A DNA stretch of 38,443 nucleotides, taken from assembly GCA_035493895.1 (NCBI GenBank), contig DATJHM010000038.1, forward strand, positions 1 to 38,443. The letters are read 5' to 3'. Source of the stretch: DATJHM01 sp035493895. GTDB lineage: Bacteria; Chloroflexota; Ktedonobacteria; Ktedonobacterales; Ktedonobacteraceae. Made by a program: the position numbers and the translations under genes. How positions within the stretch are numbered: position 1 is the stretch's first letter; every line of letters starts with the position of its first letter. The notes beneath the pieces are model-generated. The model did no database searches. It was given only the letters and a program-made list of their open reading frames with translations, and was not told where the DNA came from. Of this stretch, positions 33,074-38,443 are shown piece by piece.

Positions 33074-33470
33074 TTGAACTATTCCTTATGAAAATTTGCG
33101 AAAATAATTCAAGCACTCCATTTCCAATTCCTATGTATTTACTGTAACGCAGATGCTATGCTAAATCCAGATAGAGTTTGTAACTGTTATCCAAAGAAAA
33201 ACTTTGGAAAGATTGGAGCAGTGCATGAGCCTGACACAGGTTCAATTGGAAACGTCTAATAGCTTCTCGCATCAGGCCCGTAAAGCCTATTGCTAGAAGC
33301 TTTTTGTTTTGGTGGTACAAGAGCGCATGAGGATCTTCCGCTCGTTTGCTCTCTATGGATACGATATTCCTGAAGATCCTGAAAAAGGGGGGAGAGAACA
33401 ACGTCTCGGACGGATGAAAGCCAGTTGTCAGGCCTTTCTCCGGTACGTGTTCGCAGCATGTGAGTGAACT
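33074..33470 (+). mobile_element. degenerate repeat, copy 2, with downstream coding remnant
   Basis: 33074-33246 matches 22321-22493 without gaps by eye. After the shared ATG (MSLTQVQ) the frame meets a stop, then resumes from ATG 33327 to a stop at 33465-33467, reading RSFALYGYDIPEDPEKGG and RLGRMKASCQAFLRYVF. This reads like true protein and is probably the next part of the same decayed gene. I cannot name its family. The hairpin at 33191-33207 has the same stem as copy 1 but an inverted loop. Confidence 0.6.
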
Positions 33471-33476
33471 GCCGGA

Positions 33477-33650
33477 CTAATTCTTACGCCTGCTCCACCT
33501 CGGAGTGCAGAGACCGAAGCTGAGCAAATATTTCTTATTCTTCAGTCGAGAGTTTTTCAGGACGGCGAAGAAAAAGGCAAGAGTCACGGCCGGATTAAAA
33601 TGCGCACCGCTCATATGCCCAACGGTGATGGATGCCTCTTCCCACGCTGT
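33477..33650 (-). pseudogene. aquaporin (MIP family) gene fragment
   Basis: The minus-strand frame between stops at 33653 and 33477 reads ITVGHMSGAHFNPAVTLAFF, the first NPA box of an aquaporin or aquaglyceroporin with the typical SGAHFNPAVT signature. Only about 25 residues around the motif are recognisable; the membrane helices before and after are missing, and the sequence downstream is not aquaporin. Because ars genes lie beside it, it may be the remains of an AqpS-type arsenite channel gene. Confidence 0.8.
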
Positions 33651-33657
33651 TCAGCTT

Positions 33658-34440
33658 TTATGCACTCCTTCTTGTCTTTTGCTCGATCGACGCAAGAAAA
33701 TAGCGAATGCGTGTCGTCAACTGGAGCGCGGTTTGCGCGAATGCAGCATAGCGCTCCTTGTCTGATCCCTCTCCCGCGACGGGATCCGGAAAACTCCAAT
33801 GGATACATTCTGTTTCTACAGGCCAGGTTGGACAGACCTCGCGCACACGATCACAGACGGTGATGACATAGTCAAACGTCTGCTCACGCAAGGTATCCAG
33901 ATGTTTGGAACGGAGTTCGCTGCCATTAATGCCCCGTTCCGCTAACACCTGGAGCGTCAAAGGATGAACCCCCGTCGGCTGCGTCCCAGCACTCTCTATG
34001 TCCAGGTATCCATGACTCATCTGACGCAGTAAAGCTTCGGCGAGCAGCGAACGGGCACTATTATGGGTACACAGGAACAGGACCCGCAGCGGTTTCTCCG
34101 GGGTCGGCCACTGTTGCACGTCAGGAGGCACGTGGGCGCTTCCCAGCGCCGGATGCAGCACGTTCCCGGTGGCAAGATAGAGCAGGTGCACGGCTTCTAA
34201 ATCCAGGCTATAGTAGAGCGAGCGTTCATCCGCAGCGCTTCGTCGTTCCTTGACCAGATGGTATTCTCGCAACTTGCGTAAATGATAGGACACGACATTT
34301 TGGGGTTCGCCGAGCATCTGCAATATTTCCTGTACGTTACAATCACTCCGTGCCAATGCAGTCAGGATCTTCCAGCGTAATTCATGGGCCAGCAGTTTCA
34401 GAAACTCGGGAACCCTCGTCGCGGCCGTCGTGGTGGTCAT
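33658..34440 (-). CDS. ArsR-ArsC fusion: regulator joined to arsenate reductase
   Basis: The 260-residue protein starts with an ArsR-type winged helix (about 10-90: FLKLLAHELRWKILTAL, NVVSYHLRKLREYHLV, DERSLYYSL). Only one cysteine (C34) lies in the usual metal-binding helix, so the sensor site is not of the CxC type. The second part (about 117-250) is a low-molecular-weight phosphatase-like arsenate reductase with the loop CTHNSAR (C124 to R130) and the redox pair C196 and C203. Such fusions are known in several phyla. ATG 34440 fits the domain edge; ATG 34500, 6 bases after the arsC stop, would add 20 residues and may be used through coupling. It is the last gene of the ars operon. Confidence 0.87.
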   Translation of the reverse strand: MTTTTAATRVPEFLKLLAHELRWKILTALARSDCNVQEILQMLGEPQNVVSYHLRKLREYHLVKERRSAADERSLYYSLDLEAVHLLYLATGNVLHPALGSAHVPPDVQQWPTPEKPLRVLFLCTHNSARSLLAEALLRQMSHGYLDIESAGTQPTGVHPLTLQVLAERGINGSELRSKHLDTLREQTFDYVITVCDRVREVCPTWPVETECIHWSFPDPVAGEGSDKERYAAFAQTALQLTTRIRYFLASIEQKTRRSA

Positions 34441-34506
34441 CGTGTTGTTCTTTCCCTTCTCTCGAGTGCTTTTCCAAAGACTCCCTTGTCCCAGAAGCAT
34501 GCCTGG

Positions 34507-34956
34507 TTACTGCGCAACGTGCTGCTCTTGTGCGAGAAGATACCCGTGCTCACGCGCCCATGTGGTCAGTGTGGCTTCAAGCGCATCGCGTACCTGGCGA
34601 AATGCCTCCAGACGTGCTTCGTCCGTGCCCTGTACCGCTGCCGGGTCGGGAAAGCTCCAATGGAAACGCTCTGCCTTTCCAGGAAAGATCGGGCACGCTT
34701 CTGCAGCCCGATCACAGACCGTCATCACCGCATCAAACGGTTGCCCCAGGAACTCATTGACATGCTTTGAGCGATGGTGCGCAATCGCAATACCGCGCTC
34801 GGCCATCGCACGAATGGCGAATGGATTGACCGAAGAGGGGGCCGTTCCGGCACTTTCCACCTCCAATACGTCACCGGCTATCGCTCGGAGCAAGCCTTCT
34901 GCCATTTGGGAACGGGCAGAATTGCCGGTACAAAGAACTAAAACTCGCGACTTCAT
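34507..34956 (-). CDS. arsC: arsenate reductase, thioredoxin-coupled type
   Basis: The 149-residue protein has the phosphatase-like loop CTGNSAR (C9 to R15), the redox cysteines C81 and C88 (TVCDRAAEACP) and HWSFPDPA, all as in thioredoxin-linked ArsC. It reduces arsenate to arsenite in the cytoplasm using a cysteine relay. Its ATG overlaps the stop of a short ArsR remnant (ATGA), so its translation is probably coupled to that remnant. The partner exporter gene (arsB or acr3) is not in the window, and the only nearby membrane genes are fragments. Confidence 0.93.
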   Translation of the reverse strand: MKSRVLVLCTGNSARSQMAEGLLRAIAGDVLEVESAGTAPSSVNPFAIRAMAERGIAIAHHRSKHVNEFLGQPFDAVMTVCDRAAEACPIFPGKAERFHWSFPDPAAVQGTDEARLEAFRQVRDALEATLTTWAREHGYLLAQEQHVAQ

Positions 34957-35120
34957 ACATCGTACCCTTTCTGATAATGGAGGAGTGTCAGGAACAAGCG
35001 AATACGTTTGGAGAGTTGTAACAATGTTTGCTCATCAGCTAACAGCTGTAAGAGGTTCCAGCGAACCTCATGAGCAATCAACTTGAGAATCGCGGGAAGC
35101 GAAGTATGATTCACTTGCAT
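34953..35120 (-). pseudogene. ArsR N-terminal remnant of 55 residues, coupled to arsC
   Basis: The ATG at 35120 has a strong ribosome site (TTGGAGGAAT). The product reads SLPAILKLIAHEVRWNLLQLLADE, clearly the first helices of an ArsR domain like VPEFLKLLAHELRWKILTAL of the fusion protein 600 bases downstream. After about 30 residues the DNA-recognition helices are missing, and the sequence continues into RIRLFLTLLHYQ and stops within the arsC start codon. It cannot bind DNA, but it may still be translated and keep arsC translation going, so it could be functional as a leader. Confidence 0.8.
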
Positions 35121-35143
35121 ACGATTCCTCCAAATTATTTTGT

Positions 35144-35159
35144 ATCAATATTGTTTGAT
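35144..35159 (-). promoter_or_regulatory. ArsR-type operator
   Basis: atcaa-tattgt-ttgat is a perfect 5-6-5 inverted repeat of the ATCAA(N6)TTGAT class bound by ArsR-family regulators. It lies just downstream of the putative -10 and 24 bases before the ArsR remnant start. Confidence 0.7.
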
Positions 35160-35162
35160 TCA

Positions 35163-35191
35163 AATGTAACATGAAGTCAGAGAAATAGCAA
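35163..35191 (-). promoter_or_regulatory. promoter of the ars operon
   Basis: On the minus strand TTGCTA (35191-35186), a 17-base spacer and TACATT (35168-35163) form a good sigma-70 type promoter. The ArsR-type operator starts 4 bases further on. This arrangement fits autoregulation, now presumably by the ArsR part of the fusion protein. Confidence 0.65.
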
Positions 35192-35644
35192 GAGGTGATG
35201 AGATCGTCGGCCGAAATCACCGCACAAACGTTTTGTACGGCATCCCATCTCATACGCAGGCGTGCAGGCCAGTCGAGCCTGGCTTCCTGAAGGGGTTTCT
35301 CTGAAAGCGATGCGTAGACCCAGGACTCGACATAGCGCTCCAGGTGCAAGCGTCCGATCGTCCAGCCCGCAAGCATGGCGATGAGCAGCCTGGTGAAGAG
35401 ATAGATAGCCGCGATCTGCCAGCCAAAGAGGCCGAATAACAAGACCAGGGCCACTTCATTGACCATTGTGGCCGCAACCAGAAAGGAAAAGGTCACCCCC
35501 AGCGGGATTCCAGTTGTGACAAATCCAATAAAAAGGGTGACCGCCGAAGGTGACTTTTCGCACGGAACAGCGTTGTACCATATAGTGAAGCATCCCAGGA
35601 GCTCTCTTCAAATCCCTCGCTTTCACCATTTTTGAGATAGTGAC

Positions 35645-36862
35645 TTAGAATGTAACAGGCAGACTATTTAAACCATGGAGCAACAGATTGGAGCGCCAGA
35701 CTAAATCTTTGGGATCACCATCCAGACTGAGATCTGGTAAACGGCGCAGCAACGTATTGAAGGCTATCTGCCCCTCAAGACGAGCCAGAGGCGCACCCAG
35801 ACAGAAGTGAAGACCTTTGCCAAAGGCGATATGTTTATTCTCTTTGCGCGTGATATCCAATTGATCCGCATCCATAAATTCATTGGTATCAGTATTCGCG
35901 GAGAGCAACGACACCATCACCATGCTGCCCTTTGGAATCACCTGCCCATAAAGCTCCATATCTTCACTGGTCCAGCGTTGGGTAGAGATTTCAACCGGAG
36001 CAGTATAGCGCAACAACTCTTCCACCGCAGAGATCACCAGATCCGGATGTTGTTGCAGTTTGTGGAGCTGGTCAGGGTGTTGTAACAGTGCCAGCGTGCC
36101 GTTGCCGATCAGATTGACCGTTGTTTCATGACCCGCAATGATCAACAGAAAGACCATCGAGATCAATTCTGCTTCTGAGAATGTATCGCCTGCTTCATCA
36201 GCCTGTATCAGTTTGCTCACCATCTCCTGATCAGGATTGGCCCGCTTCTCGGCGATGAACTCCTTCAGGTACGTAATGAAATTATGCACATCTTGTTTGG
36301 CCTGTGGATCTTGAAAACCATTTGAATTGAGCAGAGCATTGGTCCAGACACGAAATTTCTGGCGATGCTCAACGGGAATACCGAGCAATTCAGAAATGAC
36401 CGTGATGGGGAGCGGGAATGCGAACTCAGCGATCAGATCCATCGAACCTTTCTCCTGAACCGCATCGATCAATTCATCAGTAATTTGCTGAATGCGATCA
36501 CGCATACGTTCAATCGCACGAGGAGTGAACGCCTTTGAGACGAGATTGCGTAATCTGGTATGATCCATGCCATCGGATGAAAGCATATGACGGGTGAGAA
36601 GTTCGGCGGCCTCTTCATTTCTGATCAGTTTCTGACGCTCTTCAGGAGTGAGCACCTGACGCGAATCTTTCAGTAAGCGTGGATCTTTGAGGATTTGCAG
36701 GGCATCATCATAACGGGTCAACAGGTAGGCCTGTGTGCCGCCGGGCATCTGCAAACGGACCAATGGTTCGGACGTGCGCAACTGCTGGTAAAGAGGGGTT
36801 GGATTGTGTCTGGTTTCCTGTGATGTCAGCATTTCATATGATACTTCTTTGATGGTTTCCAC
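35645..36862 (-). CDS. cytochrome P450 (bacterial class I type)
   Basis: The 405-residue protein has all P450 landmarks: I-helix AGHETT (243-248), ExxR in EELLR (282-285), and the heme loop FGKGLHFCLGAPLARLE with the heme-thiolate C354. Length, lack of a membrane anchor and the motif spelling fit soluble actinobacterial-type P450s such as the CYP107 group. It needs a ferredoxin and reductase, neither of which is nearby. It follows the TetR gene by 42 bases and is probably in the same transcript. Substrate is unknown; detoxification or tailoring of a small molecule are both possible. Confidence 0.95.
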   Translation of the reverse strand: METIKEVSYEMLTSQETRHNPTPLYQQLRTSEPLVRLQMPGGTQAYLLTRYDDALQILKDPRLLKDSRQVLTPEERQKLIRNEEAAELLTRHMLSSDGMDHTRLRNLVSKAFTPRAIERMRDRIQQITDELIDAVQEKGSMDLIAEFAFPLPITVISELLGIPVEHRQKFRVWTNALLNSNGFQDPQAKQDVHNFITYLKEFIAEKRANPDQEMVSKLIQADEAGDTFSEAELISMVFLLIIAGHETTVNLIGNGTLALLQHPDQLHKLQQHPDLVISAVEELLRYTAPVEISTQRWTSEDMELYGQVIPKGSMVMVSLLSANTDTNEFMDADQLDITRKENKHIAFGKGLHFCLGAPLARLEGQIAFNTLLRRLPDLSLDGDPKDLVWRSNLLLHGLNSLPVTF

Positions 36863-36904
36863 AGGGAATTCCTTTCATGAAGTGACACTGGAATAAGTTT
36901 TTAT

Positions 36905-37564
36905 TTAGAGATGGTCGTCGGAAGATCCGTTTTCATGCGTGCGGATTCGTTGTAGATAGCGATCAGTTGCCAGCCCGCGTAGCACAGCATCAACAACCTC
37001 TTCCGCCTGAAAAGGAGTAGAGTGTGAAACCTTTTTCAGCAGGTAGGTTTGATAGAACAACGGTCCCATTACCATGCTCACAATCAAGCGATCGCTGATA
37101 TCAGTACGAATCTCGCCACGTGCCTGTGCGCGTAGAATGAATTGGTGAACGGCCTCTAAGCGTGGTTCGACCAGACAGGCATGCATAGCCGCATGAATTT
37201 CAGGATGATTTTTCATTTCACTGAGAGCTCTGCGCTGGATATTCTCCATCAGCGAAGCATGTTCTGGCGTAAAATGATGGATCATCGCGATAAGATCGTC
37301 ACGGAGATGGCCGGTATCGATAATCGGAATCTCTTCCTGAAAGTGTTGCAGCGCATCTATGACCAGTTCAACTTTCGAGGGCCAGCGACGATAGATCGTG
37401 GCCTTCCCCACGCCAGCCCACGCCGCAACTTCCTCCATACTCATACTCTCAAACCCCACCTCCGCCAGAATCTCAAGTGCGGCCTGGATAATAGCCTGAT
37501 GTGCCTGCTGACTGCGAGGACGACCTGCGCCCTTCGGGGTATTTTCTTGATGAGAGAGAGTCAT
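36905..37564 (-). CDS. TetR-family transcriptional regulator
   Basis: The 219-residue protein has the TetR helix-turn-helix (AALEILAEVGFESMSMEEVAAWAGVGKATIYRRWPSKVELV, about 28-70) and a helical ligand-binding part of the TetR_C type (residues 90-200). It leads the TetR-P450 operon and very likely represses it, releasing on binding a ligand related to the P450 substrate. A promoter with an overlapping palindromic operator lies 106-160 bases upstream, and a second small palindrome lies nearer. Confidence 0.93.
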   Translation of the reverse strand: MTLSHQENTPKGAGRPRSQQAHQAIIQAALEILAEVGFESMSMEEVAAWAGVGKATIYRRWPSKVELVIDALQHFQEEIPIIDTGHLRDDLIAMIHHFTPEHASLMENIQRRALSEMKNHPEIHAAMHACLVEPRLEAVHQFILRAQARGEIRTDISDRLIVSMVMGPLFYQTYLLKKVSHSTPFQAEEVVDAVLRGLATDRYLQRIRTHENGSSDDHL

Positions 37565-37596
37565 TGTGTACCTTCCCTGCTTCTTTAGCTTACGGT

Positions 37597-37614
37597 ATCA
37601 CGTTATAGCGTGAT
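37597..37614 (-). promoter_or_regulatory. small palindrome before the TetR gene
   Basis: atcacg (37597-37602) and cgtgat (37609-37614) flank a 6-base spacer, 33 bases before the TetR start. It could be a secondary operator. Confidence 0.35.
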
Positions 37615-37669
37615 CGCTCATTGTCTTGCCACAGTCATACCTGCTTTCAGGCTCCAGGAGTTCACCTCT

Positions 37670-37697
37670 AAATACAAAACGATACCGTTCTGTATTT
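37670..37697 (-). promoter_or_regulatory. putative TetR operator
   Basis: aaatacaaaacg (37670-37681) and cgttctgtattt (37686-37697) form a 12-bp inverted repeat with one mismatch around 4 bases, the size and form of many TetR-family operators. It overlaps the -10 of the promoter at 37695-37723, so binding would block transcription. Confidence 0.7.
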
Positions 37698-37723
37698 ATA
37701 TTGAAGTATAACATAGCAAGCAA
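37695..37723 (-). promoter_or_regulatory. promoter of the TetR-P450 operon
   Basis: On the minus strand TTGCTT (37723-37718), a 17-base spacer and TATAAA (37700-37695) form a good sigma-70 type promoter, leaving a leader of about 125 bases. Confidence 0.65.
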
Positions 37724-37787
37724 TGAATTGCAATGAAAGGTATCACAGAGGGTACACGTCACGTTTTTGCACAGTTCCTGCCACATC

Positions 37788-37890
37788 CGTAGCGTCGTCC
37801 GTTTCTCTGCGACCGCGCTCCCAAACAAACCCTCTTCGGGGGACGGGATCGTGGGATTGCCACGGCCGCAGAGAAACGGACGACGCTACG
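37788..37890. repeat. 103-bp element with 24-bp perfect inverted ends
   Basis: 37788-37811 is exactly reverse-complemented at 37867-37890. The 55-base interior can form further short stems (tccca/tggga). It lies 70 bases after the end of the gene coming from the right edge and just upstream of the TetR promoter, so it could end that transcript; the arms are unusually long for a terminator. No coding potential is seen. Confidence 0.65.
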
Positions 37891-37960
37891 ATCTGGACCC
37901 AGATTCCGCCATCCGAATCTCACAATTTACCTCTCTGCCTCGCGTGCTTTCGCCCCTCTT

Positions 37961-38443
37961 TTATTCCCCTCTTTTATTACGCCGAACCTTCGCTCCAATA
38001 TGCCCTCCCGCACTGAATCGTTGATGGCGTTGTTCCTGGGGGAGACGCCTGTATTGCCGAGGAGCATCGGGAAAGGACCAACCATGATGGCTCTTTTTTA
38101 TCTTGCCACGAAGACCTTCTGATAGTGATTGACTCGGCAATTGTTGGCCTTGTGGCCGTTCTGCGCCATCGGGCGTATACGTTCCTGGGCCGTCTGCAAA
38201 TGCACGCAGACTTTCGTAATCACGCACATCGTAGGTGGTCTTGCCTGGACTCCTGGCATACACTCCATCCTGTTGCGTCTGTGGTGCTCCAGAAACGTCC
38301 TGCGAGGACCCAGAGGCGAAGGCGCGCGGGTTCCGTAGAGGATCATCAGTGTAAGGGGCTGTAGAAAACTGAGCAGGCTCAGTGTGCTCAAAATGCGTAG
38401 GGAACTCGGAGGGTGATAGATTCGCATTCGCAAAATACTTATG
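37961..38443 (-). CDS. C-terminal end of a hydrophilic protein, cut by the window edge
   Basis: This minus-strand frame is open without a stop from the right edge to a TAA at 37961-37963, giving at least 160 residues. They are rich in Pro, Gln, Ser, Gly and Arg with no hydrophobic segment, and look like a disordered or nucleic-acid-binding tail (for example KTTYDVRDYESLRAF, GWSFPDAPRQYRRLPQEQRHQRF, and a basic end). I do not recognise the family. The internal GTG at 38263 is unlikely to be the true start because upstream codons continue in the same style. Other frames here are open too, which lowers confidence. Confidence 0.55.
   Translation of the reverse strand, partial: HKYFANANLSPSEFPTHFEHTEPAQFSTAPYTDDPLRNPRAFASGSSQDVSGAPQTQQDGVYARSPGKTTYDVRDYESLRAFADGPGTYTPDGAERPQGQQLPSQSLSEGLRGKIKKSHHGWSFPDAPRQYRRLPQEQRHQRFSAGGHIGAKVRRNKRGE

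Larger units (their letters stand above)
35068..35607 (-). pseudogene. truncated DUF318/ArsP-like permease
   Basis: The open frame reads VPCEKSPSAVTLFIGFVTTGIPLGVTFSFL and MVNEVALVLLFGLFGW, then AGWTIGRLHLERYVESWVY, matching the middle of the first half of the predicted permease family that includes ArsP. No start codon and no earlier helices are present before the upstream stop (35608-35610). After RLRMRWDAVQNVCAV, near 35200, homology ends where the ars promoter begins, so the second half is missing as well. Roughly 130 of 300 or more residues remain. An internal ATG at 35496 exists, but a working transporter is unlikely. Confidence 0.8.

Noticed and set aside
33505..33765. Plus-strand 86-codon frame next to the ars genes
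   Set aside because: It is antisense to the aquaporin fragment and the end of the ArsR-ArsC gene and shows no protein-like pattern.
38098..38433. Minus-strand 111-codon frame at the right edge
   Set aside because: It overlaps the longer frame that stays open to the window edge and has a less natural composition; the choice is not fully certain.

Overview
The window looks like a chromosomal segment of a multicellular, mesophilic Chloroflexota bacterium of the Ktedonobacteria type. This is an inference from gene style, not from a marker gene: Hanks-type kinases with zinc-ribbon or extracellular proline/threonine-linked modules, kinase-TIR fusions, an ECF sigma factor, a P450 with a TetR regulator, and much gene debris. 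No rRNA, tRNA or CRISPR array was seen.

Region A (1-8840, + strand) is a tight run of four genes: a coiled-coil protein, a large HerA/FtsK-like ATPase, a second coiled-coil protein that appears to be a paralogue of the first, and a zinc-ribbon membrane protein. Region B (8849-21033) holds signalling genes: a transmembrane pseudokinase with extracellular carbohydrate-binding-type modules, a zinc ribbon-kinase-TIR-like protein, a small winged-helix-like protein, a VirD4/TraG-like membrane ATPase without a secretion system, and an overlapping pair made of a second pseudokinase and a HAMP/coiled-coil membrane protein. Regions A and B together are my best candidate for an undescribed system: two hexameric-type pumping ATPases, paired coiled coils, and kinase-like sensors that have mostly lost catalytic residues.

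Region C (21034-22620) is a gene-poor stretch with long inverted repeats, a stand-alone OmpR-type winged-helix protein, a 63-residue peptide gene that looks like a RiPP precursor, and one copy of a degenerate repeat.

Region D (22627-32946) is a sulfide/persulfide handling cluster resembling the staphylococcal cst locus: OsmC-like protein, DsrE-like protein, ArsR-type regulator, sulfide:quinone oxidoreductase, TusA, ECF sigma factor, TauE/SafE exporter, CstB-like persulfide dioxygenase-rhodanese, membrane rhodanese and a sulfite oxidase-type molybdoenzyme. Together these could oxidise sulfide to persulfide, sulfite and sulfate, or export the product. It is interrupted at 26042-27826 by the remains of a two-component system fused to a piece of an nhaA antiporter gene.

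Region E (33000-35640) is an eroded arsenic locus: a second copy of the degenerate repeat, an aquaporin fragment, an ArsR-ArsC fusion, a separate ArsC, a 55-residue ArsR remnant with an intact-looking promoter and operator, and a truncated permease gene. Region F (35645-38443) is a TetR-P450 operon with a convincing promoter/operator, a 103-bp inverted-repeat element, and the C-terminal end of a gene entering from the right edge.
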